Assembly (NCBI GenBank): GCA_030041195.1
Contig: JASHOI010000683.1
Span: 1-21,376 of the forward strand
Length of the DNA stretch: 21,376 bases
From: Streptosporangiaceae bacterium
Lineage (GTDB): Bacteria > Actinomycetota > Actinomycetes > Streptosporangiales > Streptosporangiaceae
Direction: 5' to 3'
Within the stretch, counting starts at the first letter, position 1; every line of letters begins with the position of its first letter. The position numbers and the translations under genes were made by a program. The notes under the pieces are model-generated. The model saw nothing but the letters and a program-made list of their open reading frames with translations. It ran no database searches and had not been told where the DNA came from. Positions 1 through 7,113 of this stretch are shown in pieces.

Positions 1-30
1 GCGTGCAAGAGCAGCAGCTTGCCAGGGGCA

Positions 31-618
31 TCATGTGCCGAGGCGGCCGGGCAAGAGCGCGGAAAGCCGCGCCTGGATGTCGGCGGTGACGGAATCGACC
101 GGCCGGTCGGCGTCCACCGCGACCAGGATGCCGCGCTCGGTGTAGTACGGCACCAGCGGCCCGGTCGTCGAGGCGAACACCCGGAGCCGGTGCCCGATCA
201 CGTCGGCCGTGTCGTCGGTGCGGCCGCCCTGCCCGGCCCGGGCCAGCAGCCGCCGCGTCAGCACCTCGTCCGGCGCGTGCAGGTAGATCGCCGCGTCCAG
301 CCGCACCCCGAGCCGGAGCGCGAGCGAGGCCGCGGCGTGAGCCTGCGGCAGCGTCCGCGGGAACCCGTCCAGGATGTACCCGCCGTGCGCGGCCGCCTCG
401 ACCACGACCGGCGTCAGCGCGTCGATCACGATCTGGTCCGGCACCAGGTCGCCGCGGTTCTGGTAGGCCGCGATCTCGGCGCCAGCCGGGCCCCCGCCAA
501 GCACGACAGAACGCAGCAGGTCACCGGCCGGGATGTGCCGGGCCCCGGACCAGGCCGCGAGCCGCTCGCCCTGCGTCCCCTTGCCGGCGCCGGGCGGGGC
601 GAGCAGCAGCAGCCTCAC
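31..618 (-). CDS. adk: Adenylate kinase (short-LID form)
   Basis: Cytosolic nucleoside monophosphate kinase, expected to interconvert ATP + AMP and 2 ADP. Seen: P-loop [10 protein letters not shown] near residues 7-16, GDLLR (AMP-binding region), DGFPRT at the usual central position, and a compact LID with GRTDD in place of the long Cys-containing LID, so it is the short form. It has 195 aa, near the normal size for short forms. The GTG at 616-618 is chosen because the protein then begins directly at the first beta strand ([14 protein letters not shown]) and because GTGA overlaps the TGA of the upstream synthetase remnant (615-617), a translational-coupling arrangement. Upstream in-frame extension gives low-complexity Arg-rich sequence and is rejected. 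The neighbour suggests a role in removing AMP made by an acyl-CoA synthetase; that role is inferred. It may be a second copy beside a housekeeping adk elsewhere. Confidence 0.9.
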   Translation of the reverse strand: MRLLLLAPPGAGKGTQGERLAAWSGARHIPAGDLLRSVVLGGGPAGAEIAAYQNRGDLVPDQIVIDALTPVVVEAAAHGGYILDGFPRTLPQAHAAASLALRLGVRLDAAIYLHAPDEVLTRRLLARAGQGGRTDDTADVIGHRLRVFASTTGPLVPYYTERGILVAVDADRPVDSVTADIQARLSALLPGRLGT

Positions 619-1090
619 GAAGCGGTCAGCCCGTCGGGGATGACGATGTCCCGCTTGACGATCTTGCCGGTGCCGCCCTTGGGCAGCGCGTCGACGATCC
701 ACACGTGCCGCGGGTACTTATACGCCGCGACCTGGCCCTTGACGTAGTCCCGCAGCTCCTCGGGTGTCGCGGAAACACCGGGCTTGAGAGCGACCGCGGC
801 CGCGACCTCCTCGCCGAGGGACGGGTGCGGCAGGCCGATGACGGCCGCCTCCGCGACCGCGGGATGCTCGTAGAGCACCTCCTCGATCTCCCGCGGGTAG
901 ACGTTGTAGCCGCCGCGGATGATCAGGTCCTTCTTCCGGTCCACGATGTAGAAGTAGCCGTCCTCGTCGACCGGGCCAGGTCACCGGTGTGGAACCAGCC
1001 GTCGCGGAGTGCCTCGGCGGTCGCCTCGGGGCGGTGCCAGTAGCCCTTCATCACGTTCGGCGTCCTGATCGAGATCCCGAGGTGGAGCAG
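615..1090 (-). pseudogene. C-terminal remnant of an AMP-dependent acyl-CoA synthetase, frameshifted
   Basis: Only the last ~155 residues of an ANL-superfamily acyl-CoA synthetase/ligase are present. Seen, in order on the minus strand: [14 protein letters not shown] and [11 protein letters not shown] in one frame, then [20 protein letters not shown], the hinge region, [13 protein letters not shown] and the C-terminal [13 protein letters not shown] motif with the catalytic Lys in a second frame. The frame changes around 971-975, where one base appears to be missing between GDLAR and VDEDGY. The ~350-residue N-terminal AMP-binding domain is absent: homology stops around 1056-1080, where the plus-strand pyrophosphatase begins. 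The C-terminal part alone cannot activate an acid. The TGA overlaps the GTG of adk, so the parent gene was probably co-transcribed with it. A sequencing error could explain the frameshift but not the missing N-terminal domain. Confidence 0.85.
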
Positions 1091-1550
1091 GAACAAGTAC
1101 GAGGTCGACCACGTCAGCGGCCAGATCCGCCTGGACAGGACGCTGTTCACCGCGACGCAGTACCCGGCCGACTACGGCTTCGTGCCGGACACCCTGGCCG
1201 AGGACGGCGATCCGCCCGACGCGCTGGTGCTGGTGCTGGAACCGGCGTTCCCCGGCTGCCTGATCCGCAGCCGCCCGATCGGCATGTTCCGGATGACCGA
1301 CGAAAACGGCCCCGACGACAAGATCCTCTGCGTGCCGGCAGGCGACCCGCGTCTGGCACACCTGAGCGACGTGCACGACGTGCCGCCGTTCGACCGGCTC
1401 GAGATCGAGCACTTCTTCCTGATCTACAAGCAGCTGGAGCCGGGCAAGCACGTCGAGGGTCAGTCATGGGCCGACCGCGTCGCCGCCGAGGCCGAGGTCG
1501 AGGCGTCGCGGCGGCGGCTGCGGGAGACCGGGGAGCCAGATCATCGATGA
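1062..1550 (+). CDS. ppa: Inorganic pyrophosphatase (family I), 5' end lost
   Basis: Soluble family I pyrophosphatase, PPi to 2 Pi. Seen: [20 protein letters not shown] at the start, then [20 protein letters not shown] with the Asp cluster and DYGF motif, [20 protein letters not shown], a HFF..YK.LEPGK segment and an acidic C-terminal helix, all in family order. The reading frame is open only from 1044 because of an in-frame TAG at 1041-1043. There is no ATG, GTG or TTG until GTG 1182, which would remove the active-site Glu and Lys of the EIP and RNKYE motifs. The first ~5 residues seem to have been lost at the junction with the synthetase remnant, so the gene is either dead or started from a rare codon such as CTG 1065. 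The stop overlaps the next ATG as ATGA, indicating an operon with the SDR gene. Confidence 0.8.
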   Translation, partial: VLIEIPRWSRNKYEVDHVSGQIRLDRTLFTATQYPADYGFVPDTLAEDGDPPDALVLVLEPAFPGCLIRSRPIGMFRMTDENGPDDKILCVPAGDPRLAHLSDVHDVPPFDRLEIEHFFLIYKQLEPGKHVEGQSWADRVAAEAEVEASRRRLRETGEPDHR

Positions 1551-2374
1551 CGCTCGCGGGCAAGACGTTGTTCATCTCCGGCGGCAGCCGTGGCATCGGC
1601 CTGGCGATCGCGATCCGGGCGGCGCGGGACGGCGCGAGCGTCGCACTGATCGCCAAGACGGCCGAGGCGCACCCGAAGCTGGAGGGGACGGTGTTCACCG
1701 CGGCCGAGCAGATCGAGGAGGCGGGCGGGCGCGCGCTGCCGATCGTCGGTGACATTCGCGACGAGGCCCAGGTCGAGCGCGCCGTGGCGCAGGCTGCCGA
1801 GCGATTCGGCGGGATCGATGTCTGCGTCAACAACGCCTCGGCGATCAACCTGTCCGGCACCGAGGCCCTGGAGATCAAGCGCTACGACCTGATGCAGTCG
1901 ATCAACACCCGCGGCACGTTCGTGGTCAGCAGGGCCTGCATCCCGTACCTGAAGCGGTCGGCGAACCCGCACATTCTGACCCTGTCCCCGCCGGTCAGCC
2001 TGGAGCCTCGGTGGCTCGCCCCGCACGTCGGCTACACGATCGCCAAGTACGGGATGACCCTGTGCGCCCTGGGGTTCGCCGCCGAGTTCGTCGGCGACGG
2101 CATCGCCTCCAACGCGCTGTGGCCGCGGACGCTGATCGCCACCGCCGCGGTACAGAACCTGCTCGGCGGCGACGAGGCGATGGCCCAGGCGCGCAAGCCC
2201 GAGCTGTACGCCGACGCGGCGCACGCGGTGATCACCAAGCCCAGCCGGGACTGCACCGGGAACGCCTTCCTGTGCGAGGACGTGCTGGCCGCCGAGGGCG
2301 TCACCGACTTCGACCGGTACGCCTACCAGCCGGGCGCCAAGCCGGCGGCCGACCTGTTCGTCGACCATGTCTGA
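1547..2374 (+). CDS. SDR family oxidoreductase, HSDL2-like
   Basis: NAD(P)-dependent short-chain dehydrogenase of the type related to hydroxysteroid dehydrogenase-like protein 2; the substrate cannot be told. Seen: cofactor motif SGGSRGIG near residues 11-18, [10 protein letters not shown] typical of the HSDL2 group, CVNNASAIN as the NNAG equivalent, [11 protein letters not shown], and a YTIAKYG motif carrying the catalytic Tyr and Lys. It has 275 aa, full length for the family without the SCP2 domain. The ATG at 1547 overlaps the pyrophosphatase TGA by four bases, and an upstream in-frame extension is only the shadow frame of that gene. It ends 13 bp from the 3' end of the converging minus-strand decarboxylase. 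It looks intact, unlike its neighbours on both sides. Confidence 0.88.
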   Translation: MTLAGKTLFISGGSRGIGLAIAIRAARDGASVALIAKTAEAHPKLEGTVFTAAEQIEEAGGRALPIVGDIRDEAQVERAVAQAAERFGGIDVCVNNASAINLSGTEALEIKRYDLMQSINTRGTFVVSRACIPYLKRSANPHILTLSPPVSLEPRWLAPHVGYTIAKYGMTLCALGFAAEFVGDGIASNALWPRTLIATAAVQNLLGGDEAMAQARKPELYADAAHAVITKPSRDCTGNAFLCEDVLAAEGVTDFDRYAYQPGAKPAADLFVDHV

Positions 2375-2387
2375 CCAGCCCCGTCTG

Positions 2388-3988
2388 CTAGAGCATCGCC
2401 TGCTGGGGCTGGGTGCGCACCACGATGACCGTCGGGGTGCCCGCGCTCAGCGCCGCCTTGAATTCCTGCTCCAGTTCACCGGTGGTCTGGACGTCGACGC
2501 CGCGGCAGCCGAATCCGCGGGCCACTTCGGCGATGCCGAGCCCGGGCAGGTCAAGCCCGGGAACCCCTGGCGTCTCCTCGAGCACGGCGAACGACTTGAG
2601 GATGGAGTACTCGCCGTTGCGCATGACCACGCACACGATCGGCAGCTCGTGCTGGGCCGCGGTCCACAGGGCCTGAACGGAGTACTGGAACGAGCCGTCG
2701 CCGATCAACCCGACGACCGGCCGGCGGACGCCCTGGTCGCGGTCGCCGAGGGCTACCCCGACCGCCGCCGGCACGCCCCAGCCGATGCCCCCGCTGGCCG
2801 TGGCGAAGAACGACCCGGTCCGGACCGTCGGAAGCCACTCGATCTGCTGGGCCATGGTGGAGGTCGACTCGTTGACGATGACCGCATCCGGCGGCCTGAC
2901 CCGGCTCAGCGCGGCGTAGACCTCCGGCGGGGTCAGCGGGCTGCTCGGTGCCTGCGGGAGCACGCGCGGGCGCGCCATCGGCTCGGGGACGGCTCGCCCG
3001 GATCCGTCCTCGACCAAGTCCAGGAGCAGGTCGATCGCGATCTTGGGGTCGCCCAGCAGGCTGTCGCCCACCCGCGCGTCAGCGGCCACCTCGGGGCTGG
3101 CGGTGATCTGCAGCAGCTCGGTGCCCGCCGGGAGGTAGTCGCCGGGAACGTACGGGTAATACCGGAAGGCCTCGGCGCCGATCACGACGGCCAGGTCGTG
3201 CCCGGCCAGGCGGTCGCTGATGGTCTGCACCGACATCCCGAGCGGCCCGCAGAAGAAGGGGTGATCCTCCGGGAACGAGGCACGGTCGAGCAGCGGGGCT
3301 CCGTACGCCGAGGCCCGCAGCCGCTCGGCCAGGGCGATAGCGGCGTCCCAGCCGCCGGCGCGGTCCACTTCCGGCCCGAACACCAGCGCGGGGCGCCGGC
3401 TGGCGGAGATGCGCTCGGCGAACAGCCCCAGCCGCCCCGCGTCTGGTGCCACCCGGCGGCTCACCGTCCGCACGCGCGTGAAGCCGGCCAGCGGCTGGTT
3501 CCAGTCGTCCAGCGGAATCGACAGGTACACCGGCCCGGCCGGCGGCTGCAGCGCCATCGCGTAGGCGCGCATGAACGCCTCGGGCACGTCCTGCGCCCGG
3601 GCGGGCTCGTACGACCACTTCACCCACGGCTTCGGCATCGTGGTCGCCTCGCGGTTGGACAGGTACGGCTCCCCGATCAGCAGCTGCCGGTGCTGCTGCC
3701 CCGACGTGACGATCAGCGGTGTGTTCCCGTGGTAGGCCGCGACCAGATTGCCCATCGCGTTCCCCACCCCGGCCGAGGAGTGCAGGTTGACCAGCGCCGG
3801 GCGCCCGGTGACCTGGGCGAAGGTGTCGGCCATCGCGATCGCGGACGCCTCCTGCATCGCCAGCACGTAGCCGAAGTCGTCGGGGAATTCCTCTGCTCGG
3901 TCGAGCCGGGATTGCCGAAGACCGTGGTAAGCCCGAGGGTTCGCAGCAGGTCGTGGGTCACGCTCCGGACCGTGGATGTCTCGGTCAT
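2388..3988 (-). pseudogene. Benzoylformate decarboxylase-like ThDP enzyme, frameshifted
   Basis: Relative of benzoylformate decarboxylase (MdlC), which converts phenylglyoxylate to benzaldehyde and CO2 using thiamine diphosphate. Seen: the N-terminus from ATG 3986-3988 reads MTETSTVRSVTHDLLRTLG and FGNPGSTE, matching the substrate-Ser region. The frame then breaks at about 3887-3895. In the next frame FPDDFGYVLAMQEA restores the cofactor-Glu region, followed by LVNLHSSAGVGNAMG with the family His, and the C-terminal ThDP motif GDGSFQYSV...N. The rest, 492 aa to the stop, is uninterrupted. The LP-x(4)-type segment normally between GSTE and FPDD is missing, consistent with a small deletion not divisible by three. 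The ATG overlaps the upstream dehydrogenase TGA (ATGA), so the two formed an operon. It could be a true pseudogene or an indel error. The exact 2-keto acid substrate is uncertain. Confidence 0.85.
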
Positions 3989-4874
3989 CGGGTCAGTTCC
4001 TCCAGCAGGAAAACGAAGGACTCGTACGGGCGGCCGGTCGCCTGGCGAAGTCCCATTTCGCAGGTTCGGTTGGCCGACAGATATGCCTGGGCGGGCACCT
4101 CGTCGAGCCCGGCCTTCTCGTCGCGGGTGGCCGAGATGACCAGCTCGGGATGCAGCAGCCCGCGGTCACCAGCGGTGCCGCAGCAGGTCGTGCCCACCGG
4201 CACGATGACCTCGTCGGCGAGACGGCCAGCCAGGCCTCAAGGGTCCTGGTCAGCCCGATGTGCGTGGTGGAGCAGGTGGGGTGGACGGCGGCGCGTTCCA
4301 GGCGGTGGGTGATAGTCAGCGCCGGGAGCAGGCTCTCGCACCAGGCGATGGAGTCCAGCAGGGTGATCGTCTCGAGGCGGGCGAGGCGGGTCGGGTCGAG
4401 GTAGTTCCTGACGTCGTCGAGCAGCCCGTTGGTGCAGGAGGCCGCGTCGATGACCACCGGCAGCGTGCCGTGCCCGCTCCACTCCCAGAGCGCGTCGCAG
4501 GTGGCGGCGGCCATCCACCGGTGCCCGCGGTTGTAACCCTTGCTGCTCCACGGCGTGGAGCAGCACTTGCCCGCGACGTCGCCCGGAATCCACAACGGCT
4601 TGCCGGCCCGCGCCGACACGTCGACCAGCGTCTGCGGCAGCGACCGGCTCCTGCGGCGACCCGGGTCCCGCCCGAAGATGCGGTTGATGCAGGCGGGGAA
4701 GTACGCCGCGGCGGCGCCGTCTCGCGAGGTCCCGATCGTGCGCTGGATGATGTCCGAGGCGCCGACGGCCACCCGGGCCAGCTTTTCCGCGGCCGCCCAC
4801 CGCCGGGCGATCATCAGCGCGGCCCGCTCACGCGCCGGGGTCGATTCGGCGCGGCGCGTGAGCATCTTCCGCAT
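3985..4874 (-). pseudogene. C-terminal Fe-S/CCG part of a D-lactate dehydrogenase-like protein, truncated and frameshifted
   Basis: Corresponds to the C-terminal (Fe-S)-binding, Cys-rich part of the ~900-residue FAD-dependent D-2-hydroxyacid (D-lactate-like) dehydrogenases of actinomycetes. Seen: RAESTPARERAALMIARRW, then YFPACINRIFG, a KCCSTPWSSKG motif, DAASCTNGLLDDV, HPTCSTTHIG, and in a second frame PVGTTCCGTAGDRGLLHPEL and LSANRTCEMGLRQATGRPYE to the end. The frame changes at about 4221-4226, compatible with one lost base. The FAD-binding N-terminal ~600 residues and the ferredoxin-like Cys motifs are missing: homology stops at about 4875-4885. The stop overlaps the start of the decarboxylase gene. 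Together they suggest a former pathway oxidising a 2-hydroxyacid (mandelate-like) and then decarboxylating the 2-keto acid; that pathway is inferred. Confidence 0.82.
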
Positions 4875-4919
4875 ATCAACCCGGTGCCTGTCGTTTGTTG
4901 TTCGTGCCCGGAAAACGTG

Positions 4920-5012
4920 ATGGAGGCCGGCTTGCTCTTCCCGGCGCTCGGCCAGGAAGAGCGGTGGTTTGCAGAAAACCGCGCCATGCTGACCGAATTG
5001 GGCATTCTTTAG
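4920..5012 (+). other. Possible 30-residue ORF or C-terminal gene fragment
   Basis: Between the two minus-strand genes a plus-strand frame from ATG 4920 to TAG 5010-5012 reads MEAGLLFPALGQEERW..., ending ENRAMLTELGIL. Codons here mostly end in G or C, whereas just upstream (4875-4917) third positions fall and the base composition drops. It may be the tail of a gene whose body was lost where the dehydrogenase remnant begins, or a small gene. No family is recognised. A convincing ribosome binding site is not visible, and a chance frame is quite possible. Confidence 0.25.
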
Positions 5013-6209
5013 CTACTTGAAAGCCCCGATGCCGGTGATTTCGCGGCCGACAATGAGCGTCTGCATGGTTTCGGTGCCCTCGAAGGTATGGATCGCCTCG
5101 AGGTCGACCATGTGCCGCATGACCTGGTAGTCGAGCAGGATGCCGTTGCCGCCGAGCATGTCGCGTGCGTCGGCGGCGATCGCGCGGGCCTTGCGGGTGT
5201 TGTGCATCTTGGCCAGCCCGGCCACCGTGGGCGTCAGCCGGCCGGCCTCGGCCAGGCGGCCGATCTGCAGGCAGTACAGCTGCATCGCGGTCAGGTCCGC
5301 CAGCATCGACACCAGCCGCTGCTGGATGATCTGGAAACTGGCCAGCGATTCACCGAACTGGCGGCGCTGCAGCGCGTACTGCAGGGCGGTGTCGTAGGCG
5401 GCGGTGGCGTGGCCCAGCGCCGCCCAGGCGCAGGTGCTCCGCGTGGTGGCCAGCACCCGGGTGGTATCCCTGAACGAGCGCGCCAAGGGCAGCCGGTTTT
5501 CGGCCGGCACCCGCACCTCGTCCAGCGCGATGTCGGCCTGCCACACCGAGCGCAGCGACACCTTTCCCTCGATCACCCGTGCCTGGTACCCCGGTGTCCC
5601 CTTCTCCACCACGAACCCGTTGACCTGCCCGTCCTCGGTGTTCCGGGCCCACACCACGACCAGGTCGGCGATCGTGCCCAGGCCGATCCATCTTTTGCGG
5701 CCGTTCAGCACCCAGAGGTGCCCGTCCGGGCGGGCCGAGGTTTCCAGCGCAACCGAGTCCGAGCCATGGTCCGGCTCGGTCAGCGCGAACGCCCCGAGCT
5801 TGTCCATCCGCGCCATGTCGGGCAGCCAGCGCTGCTTCTGCTCCTCCGAGCCGCATATCGCGATCGACAGCATGGCCAGGCCCGCGTGCACGCCGAGGAA
5901 CACGCCGAGGCTTCCGTCGCCGCGGTGCAGTTCCATCGTGACCAGCCCGCATGCCATCGGGCTCATCCCGGCGCACCCGTATCCCTGGATGTCCTCGCCG
6001 ACGATGCTGAGCTCGGGCAGCCGCTTGACCAGCGGCCAGGGGATCTCGGCCCGTTCCCAGTACGGGCCGATGACCGGCACGACCTCCTCGTTGACGAACC
6101 TCCGCACCGAGATGAAGTGTGACCATTGCTCGTCGGTGAACTGCTCGCGGACGGAAAAGAAGTCCGTTCCGAGGGACTCGCCGAGATGCTCGCTAGCCAC
6201 CTGGGACAT
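5013..6209 (-). CDS. Acyl-CoA dehydrogenase, glutaryl-CoA dehydrogenase-like
   Basis: FAD enzyme that alpha,beta-dehydrogenates an acyl-CoA. Seen: an N-terminal helical domain, AFALTEPDHGSDS (flavin-binding loop), WIGLGTIADLVVVWARN, an FGESLASFQIIQQRLVSML helix, DMLGGNGILLDY and IHTFEGTETMQTLIVGREITG with the putative catalytic Glu near residue 377. That placement and the ELHRGD motif resemble glutaryl-CoA dehydrogenases, but decarboxylating activity is not proven. It has 398 aa, full length. Two adjacent ATGs exist (6210-6212 and 6207-6209). The second is chosen because AAGGAG then lies about six bases upstream, against only three for the first. The gene starts inside the 3' end of the PHA depolymerase gene (overlap ~17 bp), so it is the last member of the pha series. 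It probably feeds on or supplies the acyl-CoA pool for PHA turnover. Confidence 0.9.
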   Translation of the reverse strand: MSQVASEHLGESLGTDFFSVREQFTDEQWSHFISVRRFVNEEVVPVIGPYWERAEIPWPLVKRLPELSIVGEDIQGYGCAGMSPMACGLVTMELHRGDGSLGVFLGVHAGLAMLSIAICGSEEQKQRWLPDMARMDKLGAFALTEPDHGSDSVALETSARPDGHLWVLNGRKRWIGLGTIADLVVVWARNTEDGQVNGFVVEKGTPGYQARVIEGKVSLRSVWQADIALDEVRVPAENRLPLARSFRDTTRVLATTRSTCAWAALGHATAAYDTALQYALQRRQFGESLASFQIIQQRLVSMLADLTAMQLYCLQIGRLAEAGRLTPTVAGLAKMHNTRKARAIAADARDMLGGNGILLDYQVMRHMVDLEAIHTFEGTETMQTLIVGREITGIGAFK

Positions 6210-7113
6210 CATCGGCTCCTTCTGGACCGAGGAACGCCTCCACGACCGGAGCCAGGCGTTCCGCGTCTGCGGCCAGCTCGAGGTGGCCGCCGTGATAGAC
6301 GTGCAGCTCGCTGCGTGGTATCAGCCGGTGCATGATCCGCGCATTGACCAGCGGGATGATCGGGTCGTCGTCGCCGGCCAGGATCAGGGTGGGCTGCCGC
6401 AGCGCTGGCAGCCGCGGCAGGCTGGTCCAGCCCAGACCGGCAAGGAGCTGGTAGTAGTAGCCCCTGCGCGGTCCCAGTCGCGTCGTGGCGTGCAGCAGGT
6501 CACGGGCCAGGGCCGGGTCATTCCGCACGGCCCCCCCATACAGCTCGCCGGCGACGCGGGCGGCGTATCCCGGGTCCCGGTGACGTCGCGGTGTGAGCAT
6601 CCGCAGCAGGACGCGCGGGTGCGCGGGAACCATCAGCGCGCCCGGCCCGGTCGCCACCAGCACCAGCCGCCGCACCTGGTCCGGGCGGCTGACCGCGAAC
6701 TGCTGCGCCAGCGCGCCTCCCCAGGAAATGCCGAGGACATCGGCCCGCTGATGGCCGAGCTGGTCGAGCAGGCCGCTCAGCAGTGAGCCGGACGTGGCCA
6801 GGTGGTATGGGATGACCGGGGCCGGCGAGCCGCCGACGCCCGGCATGTCGAACCGGATGACCGTCCGCCTCGGATCCAGCGCGTCGACGAACGGCTGGAA
6901 CAGCTCCAGGCTCACCCCGATGCCGTTGCACAGCAGCAGCGGCGGCCAGCCCGGCGTCCCCTCCCGCACCGATACCCGTATCGCACGCCCGCCGATCCTC
7001 AGGATCCTCATCCGCTCCGGCGGCCCGGGCCGCCGCAGCCGGGTTCGCAGGGCCCGGGCAAGGCCAGATCCCAGGCGGTCTTTCCACGCGGGATGGGAGA
7101 TGTCAATGGTCAT
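6193..7113 (-). CDS. phaZ: Intracellular poly(3-hydroxyalkanoate) depolymerase, alpha/beta hydrolase
   Basis: Alpha/beta hydrolase that should cut storage PHA granules into hydroxyacids. Seen: CNGIGVSLELFQPFVDALD, FDMPGVGGSPAPVIPYH, the nucleophile elbow GISWGGALAQQFA (Ser130), VATGPGALMVPAHPRVL, LAGLGWTSLPRL, AGDDDPIIPL (acid near Asp249) and HVYHGGHLEL (His277). The GISWGGALAQQ box and the GLGWTS segment are characteristic of the medium-chain-length PHA depolymerases of Pseudomonas. At 306 aa it has an extra basic N-terminus of ~25 residues compared with them. The ATG at 7111-7113 is chosen because it overlaps the PHA synthase stop (7103-7105) by 11 bases; the frame continues upstream only as a shadow of that gene. 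Other esterase activity cannot be excluded, but the synthase next door argues for PHA. Confidence 0.88.
   Translation of the reverse strand: MTIDISHPAWKDRLGSGLARALRTRLRRPGPPERMRILRIGGRAIRVSVREGTPGWPPLLLCNGIGVSLELFQPFVDALDPRRTVIRFDMPGVGGSPAPVIPYHLATSGSLLSGLLDQLGHQRADVLGISWGGALAQQFAVSRPDQVRRLVLVATGPGALMVPAHPRVLLRMLTPRRHRDPGYAARVAGELYGGAVRNDPALARDLLHATTRLGPRRGYYYQLLAGLGWTSLPRLPALRQPTLILAGDDDPIIPLVNARIMHRLIPRSELHVYHGGHLELAADAERLAPVVEAFLGPEGADDVPGG

Noticed and set aside
989..1546. Upstream in-frame extension of the HSDL2-like SDR
   Set aside because: The extension is Arg/Pro-rich and covers the pyrophosphatase in another frame; SDR homology begins at ATG 1547.
2367..4139. 590-codon plus-strand open frame
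   Set aside because: It is antisense to the decarboxylase remnant, is rich in Arg/Gly/His/Gln and has no recognisable motif; a typical shadow frame in high-GC DNA.
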